64,000 nt of DNA from Archegozetes longisetosus (Eukaryota > Arthropoda > Arachnida > Sarcoptiformes > Trhypochthoniidae). A model generated the notes under the pieces. That model was given only the letters and a program-made list of their open reading frames with translations. It was not told the DNA's origin and ran no database searches. Positions within the stretch are counted from its first letter, which is position 1; every line of letters begins with the position of its first letter. The stretch spans positions 12,274,001 through 12,338,000 of the forward strand of contig JAEMBT020000002.1 in NCBI GenBank assembly GCA_018873245.2, read 5' to 3'. Both the position numbers and the translations under genes were made by a program. Positions 50,001-64,000 of this stretch are shown piece after piece.

Positions 50001-53000
50001 AATACTGAGAGAAACAAAGATTGACAATTCTGTAATTCAATTCATAAGAAACGAATTTAAATTTGTCTATACTCTTATCTGATAAATTGCAACTGTTTAA
50101 CTTGAACATCAACTCAAAACAATTTAGGTAATCCATTCAATGCAGTGCAATGGTCTATTAGGCACAGAAAAATTCAAAGGACCTTAAATTGATCTCTTAG
50201 TAAAGAGATAGATAGAAAATAATCGTCATATTTGTGAGAATATAGTTTGTTATGAAACATAGACTTCGAACGTATGTGTGACTTATGATTTATAGTTTTA
50301 CTTTATAGTAAAGTCAACTGAGGTCACACCATTAAAACCTAATCTAAATTGATACTCCTTGCCTCTCTTCGTAGTTCTCAGGTTCAAATGATAGGCCAAA
50401 GTAAAAATGAACCGAAGACTGCTTTCGCGTGTTCGCAGAGATAAAAGGTTTTGGCGAATCATTTTTTAGTAATATTTAGTATAAAACAGTTGAAGGTCGC
50501 TCATATCTAATTTGACATTAGTGAGAAACTAATCTCTAAAATTGGACTGTAGACTGATTTAATCGTATGCAGAATATTTGATTTATAACCCGATCAACTG
50601 TATCTGTAAATTTTTCACGTTAGAGGAATTTCGTAATTTTTGTTGATAAGAACAGTCTTTGCATACTTAAGTTTGAACATCAAAAAGCATTTCTGATAAG
50701 CACTAATTGAATTATTAAAAGTCATCATAAATGAAGAGTTGAAGGGATTCTGTTGAAAATTAATAATCTTTTAATATAAAAGAAGGATTTGAAGTGTGCT
50801 TTAATCTATATTGAACTCAGTTGTGCAGTCGTTGCGTGAGTAGAAGCTTAACTTTCAACAAAGCTGCTGCGACTGAAACCTGAAGCCCAGTATTCAAAAA
50901 TTTATATAAATTAAAAGGAAACCTATTCATAAGTAAAATTTGCGTGGTCGTCAACTTTGACAAAATTGTATTTTAAAGAAATTTAATATTGATGTAAATT
51001 GTCTACGTAAGACTCACAAAAGTATGAAAGACGCAAGACTATCTAAAGTTTGCGACTCTCTCCTGGCGGGGATTCCAATATTTCAACAAATAAAACTACT
51101 TAATCATTAAAATGTCTTTTGCAGATCAAATTTTAGCTTATGGCTCACTTATCCATGTATTAATACCTCTGAAAATAATGTATGATTTCTTTTATATTGT
51201 CATTAAAACGCATTTCTAGTGATTAGGCTGGTATGACTAGAAAATTTGAAATTCGTGACCCTCTGGGAATTTCAAGCTCATAGACGAGCATATTTTTGTG
51301 AACGAAGCATAAAATCAAACGAAAATCAGTTTAGTACGAATATATTGCAACTTAGAACTTCTAAGCTTTAATTTGCTTATTTTAAAGAGCTGTACGATTC
51401 TATGTAATTTGACTTTACATCAGAATGACTTTGTATTGTAAAATCATAACATTCATTTGGTTTGAAATATTGGTATTTTCAGGATCTGTCAGCTTCTGTT
51501 TAGCATGATTTTATGCACTACTGACTACGGTAATAGATTTGAGCTGCAATATCTCTATTTTGCCAATACGTTATAGAGATAGTGTTTTTAGATTATAATG
51601 TGAAACTATATTCGGTTCACACAAAGAATAACATATGAGCGATAACTTTGATAATTCAATTATTTTTGATAATACTTTGCCATACATTTGAACTCATTTA
51701 ATGCAAGATATTCGAGTAAATGCAATGCAAATCCTTGGAATCGGAACCTGGAAGGCGTAAACTGTTAATACAAATGGGCTTCAATGCACTAACACCTAAT
51801 TCAATTACTTTATGCGCTCAAATCTACAGCAAGAAAACACGAACTACTCTTATAATATTGTTCTATTACAGACCCTCACGAAGGACGGAATCGATTCATA
51901 AAATGAAAAGCTTTGAGAAGCCTCTGCTATATCGAGCTCTAAGCGAATTTTCAGATACATCCGTAATGTATCCAAACGCATGGATTGCGAACATTATACT
52001 AACATTTTCAAAATGAAAAAAGTTTTTACAGACTGTATGACTGATAGAATAATAAACATAAAACGTTGTCTAACTCACGACTAATACCTTATTAAAATCT
52101 GCAGCAAAAAATCCCTGTTCGAGACCAATAAAGAATGCGATTGGAAGCAATAGACGCAAATGGTTGTCTCTTATGGCTCGTTTGACTACATTTCTAATAG
52201 AGTTTGACAGTAATCCTCGCTCGAGTGGATCCTGATCGATGAAAACATCAAACTTGTGCAAAAGTGCAACTATAACTATAACTCCAATCAGAGTTATTAC
52301 AACGAAAAATCCTATTAACATATATGATAAACTCGGACCTAAAACGAACACATATCCGGCTGTGTTGGAGTTGAAAAAATAAGATGAGGTGCACAGCTTA
52401 CTCAACCCAGCTGAACACAGTTTGGGATGAACACCAACAGGTAATAGTCTAAGACCAGCTTCTTGCACAACAGTATCGACATAAACTTGAGAGCCGTAAT
52501 TGTTCTGTAGTACAGGCTGACCGGCCATCAGTGTTTGCCGAGTGTAGAGGTAAACACCGTCCGAATGCGAGCCTCCCAACTCGAATACAAGTGCAAGTAA
52601 TAAATTGCCGAATATATGAGACAAGGATAACAAGAGATGAAGAAGACGATGATATCTATTTTCGAGCTTATCTCTTATAGTAGTCGTGAGACAAACAACA
52701 CGAGATGTCAACTGTGAAAGGAAATGAATTTGTGCTGAACTTAATGGGCCCAATAAAAGTCCAACAAATATTGATGAAGGGATTAGTGCTGGAGATTTGG
52801 GGTAAAAGTGAGTTGATATAAATATTGCGATCGCACAGAATGCAGTCCCTAGTGTCCAATTTGGACCCAAACGAGTTACAAGTGCTCGAGAATATAGTAC
52901 AGATATTGCACCGAATAAGTAAACGATAGCCAATGCTTTAACTCCAATTCCACTTTCTAGAAATAACGAACTGTCGACGTTTTGAATGGCGTGAAAGGCA

Positions 53001-53521
53001 CCGACGGATAACATTGAAGCAAAGCTCAATATCAATACGTTATTTAGAAGCTGTCGCTCACTCTTCACAAAACCAATATTAGCTCTCATTCCATAGTTAT
53101 CTTCTCGGTCGGGTTCCAAATGAATGTCTTCGCATGAGTTTAACACTGATGATAGAGCCGTATCTGTATTTGTCATTCTGTTGTTTCCGTGAAGAACTGT
53201 ATTGTAAGCTGCGTAAGTATCAGAAGTAGTTGTTATAGTATTCATGCCATTACTTAGTATCGTATCATTATCTAAAACGCAAAAATCAGTGGTTTTCTGC
53301 GATCGTTCACTTTGGTGGGCGCGATCATATTTTTTCCGTTGATCAGTTGTATGTGTTTGACTTAGCTTAAGCTCGAGTCGATTTTTACCTTTGTTGAAGT
53401 GCTCACATTTTGACTTTTTTGGTTTTGTGTTATGCAATAAATCACTTGTGCTGGCCTTATATAAAGCACAACTGGAAGATTCAGACGCAGCAGATACGTG
53501 TGAAGCTTCTATTTCTGCCAT
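47050..53521 (-). CDS. UNC-93-like MFS membrane protein
   Basis: UNC-93 family of the major facilitator superfamily. In nematodes UNC-93 is a regulatory subunit of a two-pore potassium channel; the role of the A-type paralogues is unclear. Exons in transcript order: 52088-53521, 47444-47708 and 47050-47288; phases agree, 645 aa. Residues 1-150 are a hydrophilic Ser/Thr-rich cytoplasmic tail, followed by about ten membrane segments. Family features are LLNNVLILSFASMLSVGAFHAIQNVDSSLF, GPNWTLGTAFCAI and LPIAFFIGLEQGFFAADFNK, the last running into SYVSCALGLEAIGLVMMV across the large intron, then WALCNAIWETL in exon 2. Intron 1 is 4.4 kb, far longer than others here. The final segment is slightly shorter than in human UNC93A, so a tiny exon in the 155-bp second intron cannot be excluded. 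The ATG is the only in-frame candidate near the start. Confidence 0.88.
47709..52087 (-). other. 4.4-kb intron of the UNC-93-like gene
   Basis: Bounded by AAG|GTATTA and CTACAG|TCA in phase 0. The protein reads smoothly across the junction, so no exon need be hidden inside. ORFs within (49166-49426, 49948-50136, 51720-52016) have no recognisable product. No repeat element with clear ends was seen. Such length suggests regulatory content or an unrecognised insertion. Confidence 0.6.
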
Positions 53522-56500
53522 TGAACCGATGTCTTTGTCTGCCAGTCTTTAGTTATATTGACGGCTAAACTTTTTCTTTGTTAAAAACTTTCCAATTCCG
53601 CATTGAGGGATGACTGAGACAAAACTTTTATTCTTCTTTGAATCAAATGAACTGAGTAAAAACAGATAAGAAAGATTTGACTTAGTTTTACCACTTTTCT
53701 TTTTTATCTTTTATCTTTTGTTGATAGTCAGTTAGAGTAGAACTCCATTCAATTACGGCTTATGTCGAGAAGTATTCAATTGAGGAAAACAAAAGTGCAC
53801 AATGAGATCGAAGTAACTAAAAGAAAAATAATGTGAACATTAAAGTAGGAAAAACAAATACATCACATCTAGAATTGAGGCAATTTGAATACTTCTTCAA
53901 CTAAATAGAGAGTATTCTTACGCTATCTTAATTGTTCGATTAATTCACAAAAATCGTAAATAGCAGTTCATCTTAAATAATGTTTATTTTAAGAGATAGA
54001 TATTCCATTCAGTTATCCTTAAGTAAAAACTATTAGATGGCATTTTTACTTACAATTTCTACAAACAAAGATTAGACAAAGATTTATGATCGTATGCAGG
54101 CTAAGTATATGAAAACAGTAAATGTTAGTCAGTAGAAAGCTTAAGCCAAGGTATTACTTGTTTAATCAATCTTAAAATGACTCGTTTTTGAACAAATAAT
54201 TTCATCAAAAGCGATAAGAATTATTAAAAATAGAGCAGGCAACTAAACGAGAGGATTTTGTAAGACTTATTTTATCCTTTTTGAAAATAATTATGATCTC
54301 AAATTGAAAAAATGCCTCTATTGCAGTTTATATTTTTGACTTGACGATCATATGCATTGTTACGACACTAAATCGTTTAGTAGAATAAGAGAGAGCTCAA
54401 AATTAGAGCGTTCATAACCATATCAATTATCAAGATTGCACGCGTCGTCTGCTAGACAGTCCTAGTCTTTCAGATGGATTCACTCTTGAGAAGTACAGTA
54501 ATTAACATAAAATTTATGGTGGAATCACTCATTTTTGCAGTTTCGATCAATATACATATACTCAAATCAATGTTCAATCTTGTGGCTTATAGTCGATAAG
54601 TAATGAATACTATTATGGTTATTATAGTTATATTAAAAAACATTGTTTGATAAGAGTGTGGAACAATTAGATTCGATAAGCAAGCTCTTGATTTGTCACC
54701 ACTATCTTGAAATTGACATGAAATTGAAGAAATTGAAAGCTCAAAGTTATTGATTCGGAAATTGATCCGTCTATCTATCTTAAGGATTGGTGTTTTATTT
54801 GTACACTGAAGATGTTCGAAAATGCAAGTAAAACTTTAGTGTTAAGTCAATTCCACTCTAAAACATATAATCTTAATCCTAAAAAAACACTAAAGAAGCT
54901 TTTCAAATCTTTTACGCCAACAAATGAGAGAAGGATAGGAGAACTGATCCTTTTTCTCGTTCATTCCGATGGCTGTAATAGTGTTTAGAATTTTTTGCTA
55001 CTTATCTGACGTGTAAGTATAAGAAATGGCACATTTTGTGGCAAAATCTAGAAACTAATGTAAAATTCTATTTATAGACTTTGCGACACAGTTTAACAAC
55101 ATTTTGCACTCTTAGGGATGCGCTAATAAACTATTATAAGGTATTAGAAAAAGTTAATCAAAGGCTTTTGTCTTCTCAAGGCTTGTAAATCAACTTTTTT
55201 TATTAAAGTTCATTTGATTATCAAATATAGAGCTGTTCAAACATAGAAATACCGTATTATGCGCAGTACAGTTTATTTATTCAACCTTACTATGGAGTTG
55301 TTCAAACATTAAAAAGTAATGTTAATTAGTTTTTTCATTTTGCTCTACTCAACTAAGTTAATTTCTAATCAGTAAATTAGAAAATATTCTTCTATAAAAC
55401 AAGACATCTAATTTGGCTTTTCACCTAAGATTATAAGAGTCTTACGAATGAAGCGGTTAATTACTTTGGACTATGACTAGTTACGAGTCCAATGCATGTT
55501 TTATAAGAACCATCGTCTCTCAATATTTCAAAATTGACTAGAAGTTCATTAGAAGCTATTAGATAAGAAGAGCTATTTGTTGTAAGTGAAAAAGAGCTAA
55601 TGTAAAACAATTGATAAATGAAAGGAGATGAAAAAGTGAGAAAATGAATATGATGCATACTATGATGAGATTTCGAGTGTAATTTGCTTAAAAGAACATA
55701 ATTTAGTATAGAGTTATTGCACTTTCAATTACTTATTACTGCTAATAAAAGAAACAATATTGGCTTATCACAGCATTAGGTTGTATTTGCATATTTAGAT
55801 TTTTTTGTTAGAATGGTTGCAATTTTTCAAAGAAGCGAAATGTGAGCAAAAAAGATAATTTATGAGGAAATGCTTTCTCGTTTACAATTCGCAGTATTTA
55901 TTATACAAATAGTATTATCGCAAATAAATTCGTAGAGAGAATATTATTCTGATAGTTCATCTGAGCAAATACTCAAACGTAAGATGAAAAGAATTCTTAA
56001 GAAGGCTTTGGAATAGTAATGATGATTGGGTGATGGGTTGAGCTCTTATGGTAAAAGAAAATGAGAGATGAGAGATGCTTATTATTGTAAAAGGCAATCC
56101 ATCTATTGTCGTTATGACAACGGATGTTCAAATGTATGCTCAAAGTATAATATAATGTGGACTTACACTGTGTATATCAATACAGATAGTTTTGCGCTAA
56201 AGTAGCCCACTATAAGGTCATTGCATTACTTTGTATAATTTACAAATTAATTCTATGTAATCAAGGAAATACCGGCTTCAAGATAAACTTTAAGTAAGAT
56301 TTGAATACTAATTCTCTGATAAACAGTCGCTTTCATTAAATTTATGGGCAAACTTTGAGCAGATATAAAAACTTTGCTCTTTCTAAATGTCAATTTTACT
56401 GCAAACATATATTTTCTATCATATGCTTCATTCAGCTATAATTGAATGGATTTTTTATTTAAAAAATATCATGAATATTGCATTATATGACTGTGCAAAT

Positions 56501-59500
56501 CTTACAAAATCGAATTTACTATTAGTTTGAATTGTGCTCAAAAAAGGAGTTCTTGTCTCGTATTCAAAAGGATTATTTTGAATCATAATCAATTGATTAC
56601 TGGAGTCATTTCTAATAAGAAAATAAATAAGAAGAGTCTTTGGACTTAATGAGCCAATTGATGAGATGAACTTGAAGAAAGATGAAATTTAGGCTTAAGT
56701 GTGCTGTTGCAAAACTTAGGTCCTGTATAGCACTTTAGATTAATTAAATGGCAAATGAAGGCTTAGTGTTGCTACTTTGAAAATGTTACGCGGAATATAT
56801 TGTCTAATAGATTCTAAAATGTGAAGTAACCAACCGTTTGACAGCCTCTCGTTTATACAGTAATTTCGTAAGATTTATGCTAACGGCTGTATAGTTTCAA
56901 TAAATATGACATTCATATTAATATAAATTAATGGAGTAATGAATCTGAAAATTGAAAGATAGCTAACAAAATGTAAAATCAATGTAAATTATGTAGAAAA
57001 AAATTTAAGAATAAGAATACACTGATATGGTCTATATTAATCTTGCGATGGTTTCAAAGAGCATAAACCAAAAAATAGATCATTCGGCGCCAGAATGTCC
57101 TCATTCCGAACGAGTCAATTTTGTTTTCATCTTCAGCTCAAGTATAGCTTTGAGGGAAGCATGTGTTCAAGTATTGAACAACAGTAATAACAGTAAAAAA
57201 ATAATAAAATGATGTGCGACTAAATTATGTAATTTTTGCTGTGAGGCAATCATCAAAATAGATGCACTGACACAATGGGTGTGCCACTACTTCCATTATT
57301 ACAGACGTCTATTGAAAACATAATTGAACTTATAATTTGTTGCTTTTATAGTATCAGCTATAGTACGGTTAAGTGATGAAAGCTAAATTTTTAGAGCCAG
57401 TGCAAGCAAATACCAAAGCATTTATTCTTACCCATAAACTAATACAATACTATAGTTGTCAGACATTTATGGCGACTATTGTCTATTTATGATCTCGAAT
57501 TAGCCGGTGTTGTAGAATAAGCTCATCAATTTTATTTCACAATAACACATAAGTACTAACAGGAGTTGTCACGAATTCCAGCAGAATCGCCTCATCATAT
57601 CTTGTGATTGGTCTTATAAAAGTTAGACTGTAAATTCTGTTAAATGCTAGTTAAGTTGTTCGCTCGATTCTTTGTTAACTTTGCTCGAAACAATAGATTG
57701 ATCGCAAGTAAAACTAGTTCAGAACATGGTTTGAGACAATTCAAAATCATTAGCCGAACGTGATTTTGCTTTGAAGGAGTTGATCATATCAAAAGCCACA
57801 ATACAATATTGAAATTAGTATTTTTTCAAACTGAACTTTTATAATGACTTATTGCTTTGTTATGGGAACAATTGCGGCAACTATGAACGTTCAATACTGA
57901 ATAAATGGGTGAGCTGCAATATGTCAAAATCATTATTTTTTCATTTTGGAATCAAAAAACGTGTATTAAGAAATAAATAGCATGAAATGAAGTTATCCAG
58001 AGTTCAATTTTGAATTTGGCCATCTGAGTGAACGAACGTTACATTGAAGATAGGTTTTATAACAAATATCTATATTTAGACAATAATTGGATGACAATAG
58101 CTATGCGTTCAAGTGTGTTTCTCATCAACTTTCGAATCTATATAAGTCTCTTTTTTATCAAAGAATATATACGCATCACTTGGCTCTCAGAGATCTAAAG
58201 ATTAAAATAAAATATACCCTGCAAACTATTTCTCAAATATGAGGGTAGACAATAGTATAGTATACATTGACTTCCAATTATGTGAATGCTCATTTCAAAA
58301 TCAGATTCCGTTCATATCTTTGACCAAAGTTATCGACCGGAAAGTCTTATCAAGTTTTAGTATGATTCACACGTCTATAAAGTAAGAGGACATTTTAATG
58401 CAATCTGTCTATCGAAGAGTCGCCGAATTGTGTTATCAACAAAAATTGATAAGAAATAGTTTGCAAAGAACATGAATGCAAATCAAATTGCGATCTATTC
58501 ATAAATAAGTCCTATATTTGAACAGTCAGGCTTACAATAGTATAAACTTATGCGCTGAGATTAACTCCTGAAAAGACACTTTCTGTTAGTTCATCAAAAG
58601 CTAAAAGCATTTGAGGATAAAACGTACGACTAAAAAGTTTACGCTAAACATAAAACTCATAAATATTGAAAATACTATTCAAAGTTGAAACCTTCCATCA
58701 AATTATACAATAAAACATGTACTGTGCAGTACAGTGTTCGCATAAAACAAAATGATTCAGCATTTTCAGAGTTCAGATGTTCTTTTGTTGTAAAAATGAT
58801 GTTTTAATACTTTCAAATCATAATAATACTGAAAGACATAGACATTTAATTTGATTATTTGCAATAAAATAAAAGCTACAATATACTTTATTTTAAAATG
58901 CTGCAATATGTAAGAAAAGACGAGAACTTTTAGCAAGAGTAGTAGAAACGTTTTGAAAATGGAGATTTTCTCAAAAAGTAGCCTGCACTTCTTAATGCTT
59001 TCATTTCCTTAGTTCAAATATTCGTAAGCTTTAAAGCATTTTAAAAGTTGATTCGACTTTTATTTCAAAACTTAAGCAAATCTTTTTCTGTTGCTTTCAC
59101 TCATAAGAACCACTAAAAGTCTGAAACTGTTAACTTTTAAGTAGTTTATCAGTTGAATGTCTGCCACAATAATCATAAACAAAAAACAAAATACTCTGTC
59201 TTGCATTGAGCTGTTATAAGAAGCAAAACTTGAATTATGTTTTGTTTGGTTGTCTGCTGCGAGTAGAAAATCAATACTATTTTGCTTTTACTAATCAGAA
59301 CAGATGAATACAAAGAGCAACCCATAGAAACTAAACTTCTTATATTACTTTTCATAATCACTAGTAAGAGAACAATTGATGTGTTCACGCCTTACTTTGA
59401 GTTCTTCAACAAATCCAATTCTTGTCTACACTGAAGGCAATCTTAAGATAATGACTGATGAAAAGATTATCACCATAAATTGATCGTTATCAGAGTTGTA

Positions 59501-61828
59501 AAAGTAATATTAAAAGTAAGCTGAAAAGATCGAAATTCAAGATTTTAGTTGATTAACTTGGTTCATTTAGGATTTTGCTTCTTCGTCATTTGGTACATCG
59601 ATTTGTTCTTAATAACTGAAATGACATCAGGAAAAGTTGTCAGAACAACATTTGAAGTTGTAGATTAATGAGTCTACTCTGAAATAGCTTGGCGCACGCA
59701 GTCAGTCGTTAATACAAGGGATAATTGTCATAAAATTGAAATTTCTGTGCAAGTTTTCAATTGTTATTCGAATAGCTGTTTACTTATTAATTAGTTATAG
59801 TAGAGCTGAACTGTAGATGTAAGCGCTAATTCAAGTATAATACCTGTTATAGAACCGTAAGTTTAGAATAAAGATTGGCCTTCTTTCCAAATCACTAACT
59901 CCTAAGAATGTCCAATTATTCTGCTATCAATTAGAACCTCATTAGTCTTTATTTAATCAATTATTGAGTCTAACTTTTTTCATTTAGCTGCAAAAAGGAA
60001 TAAATGCATTAAGAGCCGAAAATTTAGCCTTTAGTATATTAGTTTACTTGTAGGTATTTTTACTTTTGAGTCGTTAGTATCTTATATTGAATTTGGAACT
60101 CCACATTCGCTCATTAATACAAATATGCAGAAACCATAAACTAGGGCTCACAATTCAAACTTGAATATATTGCTAATTAAATATTGTAAACAATATCTGG
60201 CTAAACATTCAAGCTAAACAAAATAGCTCTCAAAAGAAACAGGCGAACTTTTAATTGCTAGTTATCATACAATCTAGTGAATAAAACAATTGATTGTGGT
60301 CATAAATTACAACAAATCGAGTTTAAGCAAAGTTGACACAAAGTTATGGCGCAATATTCAGTTGTAAAACATAGTTTTATCAAATTTGTTAGAGAATTAA
60401 TTCTTTACTGCGTTCCTACTAAGTAAGAGTTAGTTCAAGCTTTGCTAAATGTTTCATTCATTTTCTTACTTTTTCAAGAGATAACTGTTTTATGTTCGAT
60501 ACTTTTTAATCAGACTGTTTTCCGCAAAATCTTGTTTACTTTTGATGATCAAACGATAACTAAAAACCGACATTTTAATTTAAATTTATTCACAAGAAAG
60601 GGCTCTGAATTCTTATAGGCTTCTGATTAAATAGAATAAACTTGAGCTATATAAGCAGAATCTCAGTTATTCGTGGATGTATGGCAACACTGATTCGCTC
60701 GATCAAAATGATCCCTGACTCGTAAGAAGTGCAGCAAAAAATGTTAGATTCCTTAAAAATATATGCATTATTCATAAGCTTATATTTATTTTAAGATTTA
60801 GATTCATTAAAATCTTTCGGTAATACATAATTTGGATGTAATTGAATACTACTTGTGATATTTAACTTATAAAGTGAGTGAATATATACTCGCGATCAAT
60901 CAAAAATGATTCGATCACATCTTTGAGACCACTTAATTACATTCAATTTTATTATTGAGTGCAGTTAAATGTTAGAGGACAGCTATACAAACAAAAATCC
61001 TTTCACCTAAATTAAATCGTTATATAATTGAAACGCAACAGAAAGCAATTCTCTAAGTTTGTAAGCTATTTGAATAATCAAATTTGTCAGATCCTAGTCA
61101 AAATCGCATTCACATTCAGACTATTTCAATTTCAATTAATTTTTGCTAAATAAATGCACTAATTGTCGGATTAGAAACACTAAATCAACAGTTTTGTTGA
61201 CTGGTTTGACTGATTCGACACAAACATATTGCAATGACATTAATGCGAATAGCATTACGATTGAGCTCTCACTGTACTGACAATCACTTTACTTGTATTA
61301 GACTTTTATTTTGTATTTATGGGAATTGAAAGCTTTTCAATCAAAAAACGCAACTCAATTCTTGTCGGAGATGTTCGAGAAGAAACGAATTATGAGAGTA
61401 TAGTATGTCAAAGCGCACAGAATCTATAAATATAGATTTGATACAATAGAATTTCTATGCATCAAAACATTTTTCAAGATTAGAGTAAGATAAAGGCATT
61501 TTTTGGGCTTAATCATAAAGTTTCTATACAGTGGCAATAGTAGCAAGCATTCATTTTGGTCAACGTATCGCTGTTTTCCCCAATTCAACCAACTTTTAAG
61601 CGTGAATGGAATATATTGTGACCAAATTTTCTCCTTTATTGTCGTCTAACTCTTATCGAAATAGTTTTTACTACGAATTGACAGACTTTATACCATTTTT
61701 AATATAGTTTATAGAAGTCTTTACAAGTTTCTAAGTTTGCTTTTGAAAGTTAGTCAATATAAAAAGTTTCTCAAGGGATACACTAATATCATTTACCATG
61801 ACTAGGAGGCAAAAGATCGCTTCTAGTG

Positions 61829-61876
<48 letters not shown>

Positions 61877-64000
61877 TGCAATTTCCTCTTTTCAATAAAA
61901 ACTAAAGCTGTACATCGTACAAAACTTTCATCACTAAATTATGAACCTTATTTTGCCTCAGGTCAAAACCTAACAAAGAACAGGTAACTACCGCTCCAGT
62001 CTTTCACAGAGTTTAAAATTGAATCAAATTCAATCTATTTCATATTAATTTTTAATGATCAACGACTAAAGTCAAATCAATGACTAAAAATTAAATATTA
62101 AACACATAGATTAAGTGAAATATATGAATCTCGACTTACTTGAAATGTTAGCGACTTTGATCATTCAAAATCCAAACTTTTGGTGCATCAAATGCCGAAT
62201 TTTATATATCTTTTCAATTTGAGTATAAGTTGATCCTCTGAAGTGCAGACCTAAAGCAAATGTTACTCTCGAGTTGTATACTATGCAAACGGTAATGAAA
62301 TTCTGGTTCTCTTCAGCTATGCTTTGCATCTTTGAGTTGCGCACTGTCTCAAACTCGATCATCACATCGATCGTTTCAAACAAACTCTTCATCCATGTGT
62401 ACGTATAGCATAGTATATCTGAAAGATTTTTATCTTTCTCGTCAAAAGAGTTTTTATCAGCAATTAAAAAGTTTGGCTTATTTTATTCGACTATTCTCTA
62501 GGTTTTCAAACAACAATATTCAATTTCAATTACGATCAATCTTAATTCTTTGAGACATGTTTTTAATACACAAAAATTTTCAAAAAATAGGAAGTTATAG
62601 AAAAAAACTTGACAAACATCTTATTAATGAATACTATAAACTATAGCTTATGATAAATATAACAAGGCAACATCGATATTTTATCTGAGTTAACTTTAGA
62701 TCAAATTATGACCTATATGATTATTCCACGAAATTAATGATTATTTTCTGAGAATTTCAAGCTATACTAATACAACAAAACTTATATGAAATAATGTACG
62801 AAACTATAATCTTTTCACGTTTCTAACAATATGATCTATTTTAATCAGTTTCTGAAAGTAAGGATTAAAGTTATACTGCGCTATGCTATTCATCGTTTAT
62901 TAATATTATATTAAATCTACTGACACTCCAGTGCTAATAAACATTGATGAGAAAATTGGTTAAATTGATTTAGATGAAAGATGAATCAGTTGCTCACATC
63001 AGAATTGTTAGATTAGAACCGATTTGATCTGGTATGAAGTTGAATAGAGACTATTCTTTCATAAAGCACATATCTTACGAAACAGTTGATTGTGATGTCG
63101 TGTCTTCTTTACTTTATATACATTAGTAACAAGATTGAGATGACTTAGAGATGAAGTTTTGCAATATCCACATAAGTGATTGGACTGTTAGCATTTGCTT
63201 TAATGCCACAAATGCTTAGGACATGAACAAACAAAAGCAAATAAATTGAGCCAAACAAATTGTATTTTAATAGTTCTTATTAATGACTTTTTGTACCAAT
63301 ACAAACATATCTGATAAATACATATTTGGTATTATTGTTTAATGACAATTTACAAATACAGTCCAATTCTGTCAACTATCATAGTTATAAAAGCAACAAA
63401 TGATGATTAACTATTTAAGAGTACTTCAAAGCGAATACCAGTTTAGCGATCACTAAGTTTTACTGGAGTAATGTATTTTCAAGTATAGTATTTCTAGAAT
63501 ACATCAATATATTATTACTTAAATGACAATCACGATCAGACCATCACATTGTGTTCCATATTAAAAAATCTGAAAACATGTCTCGAATCTTTTGGACAAA
63601 TCATGTGTTGATGCACCAATTTTATAGATTAAAACAAATTCTACCCTTTGTACAGAACTACTGCTAATTATTTTAGTGCGAGTTTGTTAATTGTGTGATT
63701 TTAGTAGTCTTATGCCTTGATATTGTTGAACAACGAACTCATACTGATAGCTTTGTTTCTATTAAGTCTTCGACTGTGTTTTGAAGAAGTGCCAAACTTA
63801 AATATTATTGATCTGGTTTCAAAACAATATCGGAGTATAAGAAGACTAAAACTGAGTTTGCAATCTAAGTGAGTTGTTTCTAATCGATTCCTAAAGTTAT
63901 AGATTTTTCATCACTAATCAAATAATAGTGAAAGGAGAGGAGTCACTAATGCAGCAAAAAACAGGTCAAACTGAAAATTATTGCAATTTTGTTCTCAGCC
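53522..64000. other. 10.5-kb gene desert at the right end
   Basis: Begins with the UNC-93-like promoter and 5' UTR. Beyond that only short unassigned ORFs occur (55461-55658, 57027-57212, 59173-59388, 62165-62392, 62332-62553), none with a family motif. The sole marked feature is the ACT microsatellite at 61834-61875. Sequence is uniformly AT-rich. Confidence 0.55.
61834..61875. repeat. (ACT)14 microsatellite
   Basis: Fourteen uninterrupted ACT triplets (42 bp), with no open frame running through them that has coding character. Confidence 0.95.

Noticed and set aside
1-64000. CRISPR arrays, prophage or bacterial operons
   Set aside because: No regularly spaced repeats and no prokaryotic gene organisation; the spliced genes show a eukaryotic nuclear genome.

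Overview
This is a eukaryotic, strongly AT-rich window, clearly from an animal. The genes are split by mostly short GT-AG introns (many 50-150 bp), they give typical metazoan orthologues, and they lie between long stretches with no recognisable coding. Protein features (UNC-93-like and SLC22-like transporters, SLC37, M14 carboxypeptidases with arthropod-like layouts) suggest an arthropod, and the compact intron style suggests an acariform mite. The taxonomic call is inference. Nothing looks bacterial, viral or organellar.

Layout. 1-3626: non-coding. 3627-4919 (+): POLR2J/RPB11, 4 exons. 4920-17725: 12.8-kb desert. 17726-21485 (+): an M14B (CPD/CPM/CPE-type) metallocarboxypeptidase with two possible 3' ends, one with a hydrophobic tail and one without. 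About 21770-22740 (-): decayed fragment resembling the C-terminus of a calcium-activated chloride channel regulator (CLCA). 23886-26549 (+): an M14A (CPA/CPB-type) procarboxypeptidase, 5 exons, with a small hAT-like element in intron 2. 29227-32646 (+): an SLC22-like transporter, 6 exons. 33457-35728 (-): TMEM209, 10 exons. 37048-39329 (+): an SLC37 sugar-phosphate exchanger, 9 exons. 39715-41604 (-): a single-exon BTB + ARID + C2HC-finger protein. 42309-43878 (+): splicing factor ESS2 (DGCR14), broken by a one-base frame change at an AAT repeat. 44738-45127: a hAT-like MITE. 46613-46693: a GA microsatellite. 47050-53521 (-): an UNC-93-like MFS protein, 3 exons with a 4.4-kb intron. 53522-64000: a second desert with an (ACT)14 tract.

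The genes do not form a pathway. They are housekeeping nuclear genes (RPB11, ESS2, TMEM209), membrane transporters (SLC22-like, SLC37, UNC-93-like) and secreted or surface carboxypeptidases. Between 29 and 44 kb they are tightly packed and alternate in strand: SLC22>/<TMEM209, SLC37>/<BTB-ARID and BTB-ARID</>ESS2. The last pair is divergent, with 704 bp between start codons.

The most unusual items are the BTB-ARID-zinc-finger architecture, the splice-switchable C-terminus of the M14B carboxypeptidase, and the frame break in ESS2. Exon boundaries were worked out by hand from reading frame, GT/AG sites and remembered family sequences. They have not been tested against transcripts.
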